In this document: positions 14,319 through 23,246 of the stretch, piece by piece
How the letters are laid out: each line of letters begins with the position of its first letter
Position numbering within the stretch: position 1 is the first letter of the stretch
Source: Hyphomonadaceae bacterium
Lineage (GTDB): Bacteria > Pseudomonadota > Alphaproteobacteria > Caulobacterales > Aquidulcibacteraceae
Direction of reading: 5' to 3'
Assembly (NCBI GenBank): GCA_016791425.1
Contig: JAEUMQ010000023.1
Location: 62,001 to 126,000, forward strand
Length of the DNA stretch: 64,000 bases
Notes under the pieces: model-generated
What the model was told of the DNA's origin: nothing
The model's input: the letters and a program-made list of their open reading frames with translations, nothing else
Databases searched by the model: none
Made by a program: the position numbers and the translations under genes

Positions 14319-16781
14319 ATGGCGTCGCATATCGGGCTCAAGAAGAGCCTTATCGGGAATTCCTCGCTTTGCGCGCTGTCACTCGGCGCGGCGGCGGCCT
14401 GGGTTGCGTTGGCGCCCTCAGCTGCGGCGCAGTCGCAATCGCAAGAGGAGTCCCGGATCGGCGAGATCGTGGTCACCGCGCAGTTCCGAGCACAGGCCCT
14501 CCAGGAGACCCCCATTGCGATCACCGCGATCACGGCGGAGCAAATAGAGCAGCGCGGGTTCACCGAGGCGGCGGAGCTCGGTTACACCGTGCCGAACGCG
14601 TCCTTCCGCCCTGCACAGGCGGCGTTCGGCAACACCATGACCGCCTTCATCCGCGGCATCGGCCAGAATGATTTCGACTTCGCCTTCGAGCCCGGCGTCG
14701 CGATCTATCTCGATGACATGTACCACCCCTTCACGCTCGGGTCGCAGATCCAGCTTATGGACCTTGAACGCGTCGAGGTGCTGCGCGGGCCGCAGGGCAC
14801 ATTGTTCGGCCGCGGCGCGATCGGCGGCGCCATCCGTTACATCAGCAAGAAGCCGCAAGGCGACGACACGGGAAGCATCTCGGCCACGGTCGGCGAGTTC
14901 GACCGCATCGATCTGCGCGCCTCGTACGATTTCGCGATCGCGGACAATGTCGCGGCGCGCATCACCGGGGCGGCGAACACGCGCGAGGGCTTCCAAGACG
15001 TCATCGACTTCACCTGCGCGGCGCCGGGCCTCTCCGGCGCGCTGCCGCGGCAACCGGTCAATCAGGCGATCGGGTGCAAAGTCGGCACGCAAGGCGGCTC
15101 GGATTATTACGGCACGCGCGGCATCCTCAGCTGGCAGGCAGATCCGAGCCTCAACTTCACCTTCAGTGCGGACTACCAGAAGGAGATCTCCGAGCCCAAG
15201 GCCGACGCGATCGTCGCGATCAATGCGGGCGCCGGCGCGGCTTATGGCGGCAGCGTGTTCAATCCCCCGCCCGCGCCGCAGCTCCCGCCCTACGACGCAC
15301 GGTTCATTCCACCCAACCCGTTCGTCACCTACGCGACCTACAGCGATCCGCGCAGCGGGCTCTCGATGAAGCCGGAGAACGAGTTCGAGTCCGTCAGCGC
15401 GACGGCGCGGGCCGACTGGGAGATCACCGACGCGGTGGCGGCGGCGTTCATCTTCGCCTACGCGGACATCAGGTCCACCCTCGTCACGGACGCCGACGGC
15501 TCGCCGCTCAACGTGCAGACGGTCAACGGCGTACAGAACATCAATTACTACACCGCAGAGGCGCGCCTCAGCGGCCGGATCGCGGATCGCGTCGATTGGA
15601 CACTCGGCGGGTTCTACTACAATGGCGAGTCCGTCAACGACCAGATCGTCAGCATCCCGTTCCTGAGCTTCGTCGTCGATGGCGTTCCGTTCACGGATCC
15701 GAGCCGGCCGTTCGTCAACGCCCACAACTCGCACGAGAACGAGAACAAGTCGGTGTTCGTGCATACCGTATGGGACATCACAGAGCAGCTCTCGCTCACC
15801 GCCGGCGCCCGCTATTCGGAAGACGAGAAGCTTGTCGATTTCAACAACACCCGGGTGCGCAATCCGAACGTCGTGGTGCAAGGCGAAAGCACCGACTGGC
15901 GCATCGGTCTCGACTATCAGGTCTCCGACGACTTCCTCGTCTATGGCAGCATCGCGACGGGGTACCGGCCGGGCAGCTACAATCCCCGCCCGTTCCAATG
16001 GACCCAGGTCGCGGCAGTCGAGGCGGAATCGTCCAAGGCCTACGAACTGGGCGTGAAGGCCGACTGGTTCGGCGGCCGGCTGCGCACCAACCTCGCCGGG
16101 TTCTATACGGACTGGGAGACCCGCATCATCCCGGTCGGCGGCACGGAATGCATCGTCATCAACCAGCCGCCGGGACCGCCGGTCTATCTCAATCCGGTCG
16201 CACCGGGGACGCCGGGAGCGGTGACGGACAGCCTGGGCAATACCTGCCTCACGACCACGTCGCGCACGTTCTACCAGAACAGCCCCGGCGAAGTTCAAGG
16301 CTTCGAAGCCGAGCTCACCTGGGAGCCCGTCGATGGGCTGGTGTTCTCCGGCGTCTATGGGCGGATCAAGTGGGACTCCCCCGACATCCAGGGCAACGCA
16401 ACCGTCGTCAGCGACCGTCCGGTCTACGTGCCGGAACAGAATTGGGCGGTGTCGGCGTCCTACACGATCGAGATGGAGAGCGGCGCCTCGCTCACGCCGC
16501 GGCTCGACCTTTACGGGCAGACGGAGATCTGCACCGGCACGATCTTTACGACGACGGCCAACCGCCAAGCGAGCTGCTCGGCTGCTTACGAACTGCTCAA
16601 TGCGCGCATCGAATGGCGGAGCCCGGAAGACAAGTGGAGCCTGGCGGTCGGGGCGACCAACCTCGCCGACGAGACCTACTTCCTCAACAAGTTTGACCTG
16701 ACCGCGTTCGGACAGCCGACCGCAGAAGGCCAGCCGGGCGCGCCGCGCGAGTGGTACGTCACGCTGGGCCGTAGATTCTGA
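14319..16781 (+). CDS. TonB-dependent outer-membrane receptor
   Basis: The 820-residue product has a signal peptide ending near APSAAAQ, a TonB-box-like IGEIVVTAQFR, the plug domain (FIRGIGQNDFDF, AIYLDDMYHP, ERVEVLRGPQGTLFGRGAIGG) and a barrel ending in VTLGRRF. It is clearly related to the preceding receptor (shared EIVVTAQFR, plug and C-terminal DETYFLNKFDL-like motifs), so the pair probably arose by duplication and may import related ligands. The start at 14319 follows AGGGGGAAAAC. It is the last gene of the 7.3-16.8 kb series. Confidence 0.92.
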   Translation: MASHIGLKKSLIGNSSLCALSLGAAAAWVALAPSAAAQSQSQEESRIGEIVVTAQFRAQALQETPIAITAITAEQIEQRGFTEAAELGYTVPNASFRPAQAAFGNTMTAFIRGIGQNDFDFAFEPGVAIYLDDMYHPFTLGSQIQLMDLERVEVLRGPQGTLFGRGAIGGAIRYISKKPQGDDTGSISATVGEFDRIDLRASYDFAIADNVAARITGAANTREGFQDVIDFTCAAPGLSGALPRQPVNQAIGCKVGTQGGSDYYGTRGILSWQADPSLNFTFSADYQKEISEPKADAIVAINAGAGAAYGGSVFNPPPAPQLPPYDARFIPPNPFVTYATYSDPRSGLSMKPENEFESVSATARADWEITDAVAAAFIFAYADIRSTLVTDADGSPLNVQTVNGVQNINYYTAEARLSGRIADRVDWTLGGFYYNGESVNDQIVSIPFLSFVVDGVPFTDPSRPFVNAHNSHENENKSVFVHTVWDITEQLSLTAGARYSEDEKLVDFNNTRVRNPNVVVQGESTDWRIGLDYQVSDDFLVYGSIATGYRPGSYNPRPFQWTQVAAVEAESSKAYELGVKADWFGGRLRTNLAGFYTDWETRIIPVGGTECIVINQPPGPPVYLNPVAPGTPGAVTDSLGNTCLTTTSRTFYQNSPGEVQGFEAELTWEPVDGLVFSGVYGRIKWDSPDIQGNATVVSDRPVYVPEQNWAVSASYTIEMESGASLTPRLDLYGQTEICTGTIFTTTANRQASCSAAYELLNARIEWRSPEDKWSLAVGATNLADETYFLNKFDLTAFGQPTAEGQPGAPREWYVTLGRRF

Positions 16782-16824
16782 ACAGCGGAACGCGCCGTCT
16801 CGGGCGGCGCTCCCGCTGCCTTCT

Positions 16825-16857
16825 GGGCGCGTCCGGAGACGGGCGCGCCCTTTCTTT
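16825..16857 (+). terminator. Rho-independent terminator after the second TonB receptor
   Basis: GGGCGCGTCCG (16825-16835) pairs with CGGGCGCGCCC (16840-16850) with one wobble and a 4-nt loop, followed by TTTCTTT. It also separates the receptor from the convergent DUF3237 gene. Confidence 0.85.
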
Positions 16858-16869
16858 CGCTCGCGAAGA

Positions 16870-17391
16870 TCAGCCGACGGCGTAATAGCGGAAGAGCGAG
16901 TGGTCGGGGTTGGAGCGGCGCTCGCCGGCGCCGACGATCACCGTGCGACCGAGCCAGTCGTGCTTGCCTGCCGGCGCCCGAAAGGTCGGCGTGAAGCGGA
17001 AATAGCGCGGCTGAGCGGGCTGCCCGGTGGAGGCGCTCTTGGCGGTCTTTGCGGACGCTTTCTTCGCGGGCGCCTTCTTCGCCGCGGCCGAACCGAAGGT
17101 CGCGGGGACGAGATAGCCGCGATTATTGATGTATATGAGCGCGCCATCGTCCGCCTGCAGGAGATAGTGCGCGTTCAGCTCGATGACGCCGTCGGCGCGG
17201 ATGAGCGCGTAATCGGCGCCGCTGTGAGGCACGACCTTGCCCTTGAGGCGTGGCCCGGAGATGGTTCCGCCGATCGCGGGCGTATACCCCTGCTTCCAGC
17301 CGCCGGGGATGTCCCACATCGTGCGGTCATGGCCGAAATCCACGCGCACGTCGAAGATGTGCTCCAGCTTCACCGCCAGGCTCTCGTCCAT
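16870..17391 (-). CDS. DUF3237 family protein with a Lys/Ala-rich insert
   Basis: The 173-residue product matches the DUF3237 family, small lipocalin-like barrels of unknown function (DFGHDRTMWDIPGGWK, ISGPRLKGKVVPHSGADYALIRADG, HDWLGRTVIVG, FRYYAVG). DUF3237 proteins are usually near 150 residues; here the surplus is an insert of about 25 residues built from Ala and Lys (KKAPAKKASAKTAKSAS) before the TPTF strand. The ATG at 17391 follows GGGAGGCGG, while the longer frame from 17430 adds unlikely residues. It stands alone, divergent from the diguanylate-type regulator. Confidence 0.75.
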   Translation of the reverse strand: MDESLAVKLEHIFDVRVDFGHDRTMWDIPGGWKQGYTPAIGGTISGPRLKGKVVPHSGADYALIRADGVIELNAHYLLQADDGALIYINNRGYLVPATFGSAAAKKAPAKKASAKTAKSASTGQPAQPRYFRFTPTFRAPAGKHDWLGRTVIVGAGERRSNPDHSLFRYYAVG

Positions 17392-17592
17392 GAAATCCGC
17401 CTCCCATCGACATGGAGAGGCGAAGATCATTGATCCGTCAAGGAGATGGCGCTTGGACGCCGCGCGAGGTCAGGAGCGGCCCGGTCGCCGCCCGCTTAAG
17501 CCGACCTTAACGCGCGATGGGGCCTTCACCGTTCCTTAGGCCCGCTCTGTAAATTTCAGGACTCTTATTTCGATCTTATACTGGGGTGCGCC

Positions 17593-19794
17593 ATGCGTCC
17601 GCCGCGGCTCTTGCCCGACGAAGAAGCGAGGCTGCTGGCGCTCGCTGAATACGGCTTCGAGGGCGCAGGGGATCCCTCGCTCGATCCGATCGTCGCGCTG
17701 GCGGCGCGGATGTTCGACGTGCCGATGGCGGTGGTGAACCTCATCGACCGCGAGCATGTGTTCCTCGCGGCCGCAACGGGCATCGCGACCGACCTCGATC
17801 CCGAGCTGGCGCGGCGCGATATCTCCTTCTGCGCGCATGCGATCACGCATGAAGAGCCGCTTGTCGTCGCCGACGCGACGCTCGATCCGCGCTTCCACGA
17901 CAATCCTCTCGTGACGGGAGACACGCAATTCCGGTTCTATGCCGGGGTCCCGCTCATCTCGCCCGGCGGCCACGGGCTCGGCGCGTTCTGCATCATCGAC
18001 ACGCGCGCGCGCTCCGGCCTCTCGGCGCCCGATCTGGCGCAATTGCAGGAGCTTGCGGGGCTCGTGCTCGACAAGCTGGAGCTCCGCCGCCTGGAGACGG
18101 CGCGGCGCGCCAGCCAGGCTCGGTTCGAGAGCATCGCGCAGAATTCACCCGACGCGGTCGTGTGCGCGGACGCTGCGCGGAAGGTCACGGTCTGGAATCG
18201 CGCGGCGGCGCAGATGTTCGGCATGAGCGAAGAGGAGATGCTCGGTCAGGACGTGGCGGCGATCGTGCCCGAGCACATCAGGACCAGGCTCTACGAGGAT
18301 CTCAAGCGCTCGGCGGCTGGCGAGCCGTCCGAAATGGTGGGCAAAACGACGGAGTTCTTCGCGCAGCGAAAGGACGGGACCGTGTTCCCGACCGAGTTCT
18401 CGCTCTCAGTCTGGATGGAGGACGGCGCGCCGAGTTATGGCGCGATCATACGCGACATATCCGATCGGCGCCGCGCGGAGGCGGAACTCTTCCGGCTGGC
18501 GCATCATGACGCGCTGACCTCGCTGCCAAACCGCAGCGTGCTGGTGAAGCGGCTCAGCGAGGCGACCGCGGCCAAGAGGCCAGCGAGCGTGATCATGGTG
18601 TCGCTGGACGATCTCGGCGCCGTCAACGACACGCTCGGCAAAGGCGTTGGAGACGCGTTGGTGAAGTTGGCGGCCCAACGGCTGACCGGCAGCGTGCGGC
18701 CGTTCGACACCGTGGCGCGTCTTTCCGGGCATGTGTTCGCGCTTATGCTGCACGAGGTGGGCGATCCGCTGCGCGCGGCGACGGCCGCGGAGCACGCGGT
18801 CAACGCGCTCATGCGCCCCTTCTCCATCGACGGACACGACGTGCATGTGATCGCTTCGGCTGGGATCGCAATCACTCCCGGGCATGGCGAAGAGGTCGAG
18901 GAGACCATTGCAAACGCCAATCTGGCGCTTGCGCAGGCAAAGGCGGAGGGCGGAGGCGCGCGGCGCGTGTTCGCGCCGGCGATGCGGCAGGCTGCGATCG
19001 CCCGTCGGCAGCATGATGCGGAAATCCGCCGCGCGATCGACAACAGGGAGCTGGTGCTGCACTACCAGCCGCAGATCCGGCTGCAGGACGGCGCCCTCGT
19101 GGGCGCCGAAGCGCTGCTGCGCTGGCAGCATCCGGAGCGCGGGCTCCTTAGCCCGGGCGCATTCCTGCACGCCATCGAAGGCGGCTTGCTCGCAGCGACG
19201 GTCGGCAATTGGGTGCTGGAGACCGCGTGCCGACAGACCGCGCGCTGGAGGCGCCAGGGCGCGAGCGAGGATTTCAGGATCGGCGTCAATCTCTTCGGCG
19301 CGCAATTCCGCGCAGACGATCTCGCGACGGACGTAGAAGTGGTGCTGGCGAAAAGCGGCCTGCCGCCGACGGCGCTTGAGCTCGAGATCACCGAGACCAT
19401 CCTCATCGATGACGACGACGCGACGATCGCGCCGCTCGTGCGGCTGCGCGAGCAAGGGGTGGGTGTGGCGTTCGACGATTACGGAACGGGCTACGCGTCC
19501 TTGAGCCTGCTCAAGCGCTTTCCGATCAGCCGGCTCAAGATCGACCAGAGCTTCGTCCGCACGATGTGCACCTCGCGCGAGGACGAAGCGGTGATCGGCG
19601 CGGTGCTCTATCTCGGGAAGCGCTTCGAGATCGATGTCATCGCCGAGGGCATCGAGACGCCGCACCAGGCGGCGCGCTTGACGCGGATGGGCTGCACCGA
19701 CGGACAAGGCTACCTGTTCGGCAGGCCGATGACGCCGGAGACGTTTGCAGGACGGTTCTTCGAGGCGCCGTTGCGCTCGTCGCAGGCGGGGTAG
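17593..19794 (+). CDS. GAF-PAS-GGDEF-EAL cyclic-di-GMP phosphodiesterase
   Basis: The 733-residue cytosolic product has an N-terminal GAF domain (about 20-165), a PAS domain (about 175-300), a GGDEF domain (about 305-465) and a C-terminal EAL domain (about 475-725). The GGDEF signature is degenerate (RLSGHVFALML), so it should not make c-di-GMP. The EAL domain keeps its catalytic set: EALLRW, NLFGAQF, ELEITE, AFDDYGTG, LKIDQSF, AEGIET and GQGYLFGRPM. It is therefore expected to hydrolyse c-di-GMP in response to signals read by GAF and PAS. No transmembrane segment is visible. The gene stands alone. Confidence 0.9.
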   Translation: MRPPRLLPDEEARLLALAEYGFEGAGDPSLDPIVALAARMFDVPMAVVNLIDREHVFLAAATGIATDLDPELARRDISFCAHAITHEEPLVVADATLDPRFHDNPLVTGDTQFRFYAGVPLISPGGHGLGAFCIIDTRARSGLSAPDLAQLQELAGLVLDKLELRRLETARRASQARFESIAQNSPDAVVCADAARKVTVWNRAAAQMFGMSEEEMLGQDVAAIVPEHIRTRLYEDLKRSAAGEPSEMVGKTTEFFAQRKDGTVFPTEFSLSVWMEDGAPSYGAIIRDISDRRRAEAELFRLAHHDALTSLPNRSVLVKRLSEATAAKRPASVIMVSLDDLGAVNDTLGKGVGDALVKLAAQRLTGSVRPFDTVARLSGHVFALMLHEVGDPLRAATAAEHAVNALMRPFSIDGHDVHVIASAGIAITPGHGEEVEETIANANLALAQAKAEGGGARRVFAPAMRQAAIARRQHDAEIRRAIDNRELVLHYQPQIRLQDGALVGAEALLRWQHPERGLLSPGAFLHAIEGGLLAATVGNWVLETACRQTARWRRQGASEDFRIGVNLFGAQFRADDLATDVEVVLAKSGLPPTALELEITETILIDDDDATIAPLVRLREQGVGVAFDDYGTGYASLSLLKRFPISRLKIDQSFVRTMCTSREDEAVIGAVLYLGKRFEIDVIAEGIETPHQAARLTRMGCTDGQGYLFGRPMTPETFAGRFFEAPLRSSQAG

Positions 19795-19796
19795 CT

Positions 19797-21545
19797 TCAG
19801 CTTGCGGCTGGGCAGGCCCGCGTGGCGGTCCAGCCCTCCATCCGCGTACGGAGCACCGCCATCGGCAGGGCGCCGGCGCTCAGAAGCGCATCGTGGAAAG
19901 CGCGCAGATCGAAGCAGGCCCCAAGCGTGCGCTCGGCCCGGGCGCGCAGGTCTCGAATCTCGATCTCGCCCACCTTGTAGGCGAGGGCTTGCCCAGGCCA
20001 GCCGATGTAGCGATCCACCTCGCGCTCGATCTCGCTTTGCGTCAGCGCGGAATTGTCGCGCAGGCACGCGACCGCCCTCTCGCGGCTCCAGCCCATCCAA
20101 TGCACGCCGGTGTCGATTACAAGGCGACAGGCGCGCCACATCTCCATCGAGAGGCGCCCGAAGCGCTCATAGGGCGTGCGGTAGATACCCATCTCCTCGC
20201 CGAGACGTTCCGCGTAAAGAGCCCAGCCTTCGACGAAGGCGGTGATGTCGTCGCTGCGGCGATAATCGGGCAAGCCTTCGATCTCCTCCGCAAGCGCGAT
20301 CTGGGTATGGTGGCCGGGCGATCCCTCGTGCAGCACCCAGGCGGGCAGATCGTAGAGCGAGCGACGCTCGGCGGTCGTGCGGCGCAACAGCACCTGGCCA
20401 GGCGCGCCCTGCGCAAGGTTTCCGGGCCAATAGCCGGCCGAGCCGGTCTCGAGAGCGCTCGGGATGAAGGTAATCCCGTATGTGTTGCGCGGCAGAACGG
20501 CGAAGTAGCGCGGCAGCGCCAGATTGGCGCGGTTGGCGACCTCGCTGGTGATGCGCTCCAGCTCGACCGCGTCGCGAGGATAGAATTGCGGATCGCTGCG
20601 CAGGAAGGCGATGAACTCGGCGAAGCTGCCGCTGAAATTGCTCTCGCGGATCACGGCCTCCATCTCGCTGCGGACGCGCGCAACTTCGGCGACGCCAAGG
20701 GCATGGACCTGCGCCGGGGTGAGGCGCGTCGTGGTGTGCTTGCGCACGAGGTATTCATAATAGCGGGCGCCGCCGGGGAGGCTGCGCACGCCGAGACGCG
20801 GGCGCGCGGCGGGGAGATAGTCGCGCTCCAGGAAGTCGCCGAGCGCGGCGAGCGCCGGCACGATCCGTGTGTGGTAGATCTCGGCGCCCCTTGCCCGCAG
20901 CGCGCGGCGCTCCGTTTCCGGGATCGCGTCCGGCAGGCGCCCCAGGGGCGCCATGAGCGGGCTTTCCTCGGAAGGAATCGCGGCCTGGGCTCGTACGCCG
21001 CGAATGGTGTTCCGCACGACAAGCGCGGGCTGGGTGAACCGCGTCCCGATCGCACGGCGCATGTTGGCGGTTTCGCGCTCGTAATAAGCCGGGATGGCCT
21101 CGAGGCGCGCGAGCCAGGCTTCGGCGTCGGCGCGCGAGCGCAACACAGTGAGCGTGGCGGCGTAATCCGGGTTGGCGAAGAAGCCCTCTCCGCTGATGAA
21201 GGGGACGCGCTCCTCATCGAAGGCGGCGCCGTCGCTGGCGTCCTGCAGACGATAGACGAGGATCGCGCGCTCCATCGCCTCGGCCGCTGGGAGCCCGCCC
21301 ACTGCATCCAACCGGGCGGACAGGGCGCGCAGCGCCGCAGCACGCGCTGCGACGGCCGCCGGAGAATTGTCCGGCCACAGGCGCGCCGCCGCCGCATCGC
21401 CGCGCGAGGCGGCGCGGATGGGATCGGCGGCGCGGGCGAAGGCGTCGTAGTCGGCGACGATCGCGCGGAATTCGGCCGCGGCATCCGCATGGGCCCGCGG
21501 CGCCGATAGGACCAATCCCAACGCGGCGATCAGCCATTTGAGCAT
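19797..21545 (-). CDS. Exported DUF885 family metallohydrolase
   Basis: The 582-residue product has a signal peptide (MLKWLIAALGLVLSAPRAHA) and the DUF885 domain, with the zinc-peptidase-like motif HEGSPGHHTQ and further conserved segments (TAFVEGWALYAERLGEEMG and GWPGQALAYKVGE). DUF885 proteins are putative metallopeptidases or carboxypeptidase-like hydrolases of the periplasm; the substrates of most are unknown. The ATG at 21545 follows GGGGACG. The gene ends 2 nt from the convergent phosphodiesterase gene and diverges from the MTHFR-like gene. Confidence 0.82.
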   Translation of the reverse strand: MLKWLIAALGLVLSAPRAHADAAAEFRAIVADYDAFARAADPIRAASRGDAAAARLWPDNSPAAVAARAAALRALSARLDAVGGLPAAEAMERAILVYRLQDASDGAAFDEERVPFISGEGFFANPDYAATLTVLRSRADAEAWLARLEAIPAYYERETANMRRAIGTRFTQPALVVRNTIRGVRAQAAIPSEESPLMAPLGRLPDAIPETERRALRARGAEIYHTRIVPALAALGDFLERDYLPAARPRLGVRSLPGGARYYEYLVRKHTTTRLTPAQVHALGVAEVARVRSEMEAVIRESNFSGSFAEFIAFLRSDPQFYPRDAVELERITSEVANRANLALPRYFAVLPRNTYGITFIPSALETGSAGYWPGNLAQGAPGQVLLRRTTAERRSLYDLPAWVLHEGSPGHHTQIALAEEIEGLPDYRRSDDITAFVEGWALYAERLGEEMGIYRTPYERFGRLSMEMWRACRLVIDTGVHWMGWSRERAVACLRDNSALTQSEIEREVDRYIGWPGQALAYKVGEIEIRDLRARAERTLGACFDLRAFHDALLSAGALPMAVLRTRMEGWTATRACPAAS

Positions 21546-21674
21546 CGAACGTCCCCGCTTCGGTTCGGATTGCAGCGCCATAGATTGCGTGCTTGCTTGC
21601 GGCGCGAACGATATGCTGCGCGCGCGGATATGAGCACATCGCGCGGCGCCGGCCTAGCGGCGCGGGAGATGGTA

Positions 21675-22553
21675 ATGGAGATACCAGCTATTCATCCGAA
21701 CTGGGCGCGCGCGCCCAGCAGCATCACGGAAGGCTATTCGCTCGAGATGATCGCGAAGGACCGGCCGGTGCTCCGAGCGGCGGCCTCCAAGATCGCGACG
21801 GAGACGCCGATCGCCATCACGTTCCTGCCCAACGAGTCGATGGAGGATCGTGTGGCGGCGGCGGTCGAGGTCCGGCAGCTCGGCTTCGAGCCGATGCCGC
21901 ATCTCTCGGCGCGACGGATCGCGAGCCTTGCGGAGCTTGAGGGCGCGCTAGCGCGCAGCGTCGCGGAGGCCGGTGTGAAGCGGGTCTTCCTGGTAGCCGG
22001 CGACCCGCCGCAGCCGGCAGGCCCATTCGCGGACGCACTGTCGCTGCTGCAGACGGGCGTGTTCGAGCGCAGCGGGATCCGGGCCGTCGGCATCGCGGGA
22101 CATCCTGAAGGGCATCCCGCAATGAGCCAGGCGGAATGCTGGCAATGGCTCAAGGCCAAGCACGAGGACATCACCGCGCGCGGCATGGCGACGCTGATCG
22201 TGACGCAATTCGGGTTCGACACCGCGCCGTTCCTTGCGTGGCTCAAGGAGCTGCGCGGGCGCGGGTTCGATATGCCGGTGCGCATCGGCGTGCCGGGGCC
22301 GGCGGGGGTGAAGACCTTGCTGCGCTTCGCGGCGCGTTGCGGGGTGGGCGCATCCGCGTCGGTGATGTCGAAGTACGGGATATCGCTCACGAACCTGATC
22401 GGCAGCGCGGGGCCGGACGCGTTGATGAACGAGTTCGCGGAAGCGGGCCTGGCGACCGAGTACGGGCCGGTGCGGCTGCACTTCTATCCCTTTGGGGGCT
22501 TCGAGCGCACCGTGGACTGGATCAACGCCTACGCGAAGGCGCATGACCGCTAG
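21675..22553 (+). CDS. Methylenetetrahydrofolate reductase-like protein lacking the catalytic Glu
   Basis: The 292-residue product fits the MTHFR TIM barrel (EPMPHLSARRI, FLVAGDPPQPAG, GHPEGHPAM, TQFGFDTAPF, RIGVPGPAGVKTLLRFA). In E. coli MetF the essential Glu28 lies in SFEFFPP; the aligned segment here is AITFLPNES, so that Glu is Thr. It may not be the housekeeping enzyme of methionine synthesis; a folate-dependent C1 or demethylation role is possible. Starts at 21630, 21669 and 21675 are all in frame; the last follows GGGAG. It overlaps the convergent M23 gene by 4 nt. Confidence 0.75.
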   Translation: MEIPAIHPNWARAPSSITEGYSLEMIAKDRPVLRAAASKIATETPIAITFLPNESMEDRVAAAVEVRQLGFEPMPHLSARRIASLAELEGALARSVAEAGVKRVFLVAGDPPQPAGPFADALSLLQTGVFERSGIRAVGIAGHPEGHPAMSQAECWQWLKAKHEDITARGMATLIVTQFGFDTAPFLAWLKELRGRGFDMPVRIGVPGPAGVKTLLRFAARCGVGASASVMSKYGISLTNLIGSAGPDALMNEFAEAGLATEYGPVRLHFYPFGGFERTVDWINAYAKAHDR

Positions 22554-23191
22554 ACCGACGGGGGGCGGCCATCGAGGAGATACGGATAGGGATTGACCGC
22601 CACGCCGCGCTGCGCGCCGGGCGACAGGCGGTGAATCTCGAAATGGAGATGCGGCGCGCTCGCGTTGCCGGTCGCGCCGACATAGCCAAGCACGTCGCCT
22701 TTCTTCACGTCTGCGCCCTCAGCGAGCGTCGGCGCCCGGCGATCGAGGTGCGCGTAGAAGAACGCGTGGCGCCCGGCGGCGTCGCGCTGATAGATCGCGA
22801 TCCCGCCGCGGGGCGTTTGTTCGAAGCGTGTCACCGTTCCGTCCACCGCCGCCAGCACCGGGGTCCCACGGAGGGCCGCAATGTCGATGCCGCGATGCGT
22901 ACGCCCGCCAGCGCGAGCTTCGCCCCAGGTGTCGCGCAGATTGGCGATCTGGACGCCGCGCACCGGAACAATGAATGGCAGCGTACGCTGCGCGAGCGTC
23001 GTCGGGGCGCGGGCGGCGAGTTCGCGCTGCAGACGATCGACGCCGAGGTTCAGCAGCGCGAGAGCGGCAAGAAGCAGAACCGCACAGAATGCGACGAGGC
23101 GCGGGCGCGGCTTCCGGCGGCGCGCGGGAACATCGCTTCGAAAGCGGCGCGGCGGACGCGGGATCCGGATCTCGGGGGCCAGATTCGCCAT
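22550..23191 (-). CDS. Membrane-anchored M23 (LytM-type) peptidase
   Basis: The 213-residue product has a basic N-terminus (PRPPRRFRSDVPARRRKPRPR in parts), one transmembrane segment (about 33-50) and a periplasmic M23 domain with intact zinc ligands: HRGIDIA (HxxxD), then HLHFEIH (HxH), plus GYVGATGNASAPHLHF. It should cleave peptidoglycan cross-links, or act as an envelope factor. The ATG at 23191 is chosen because the longer frame from 23266 only adds charged residues. It lies 55 nt behind the PQQ dehydrogenase stop on the same strand. Confidence 0.85.
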   Translation of the reverse strand: MANLAPEIRIPRPPRRFRSDVPARRRKPRPRLVAFCAVLLLAALALLNLGVDRLQRELAARAPTTLAQRTLPFIVPVRGVQIANLRDTWGEARAGGRTHRGIDIAALRGTPVLAAVDGTVTRFEQTPRGGIAIYQRDAAGRHAFFYAHLDRRAPTLAEGADVKKGDVLGYVGATGNASAPHLHFEIHRLSPGAQRGVAVNPYPYLLDGRPPSV

Positions 23192-23246
23192 GGGCGGACC
23201 ATGCGCGCGCCGCGGGGCGGAAGAAAGGCGCGCCCCCCCGACCGCC

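Noticed and set aside
14418..16568. A 716-codon open frame on the minus strand
   Set aside because: It is antisense to the second TonB receptor and low in complexity; the receptor frame has signal peptide, plug and barrel.
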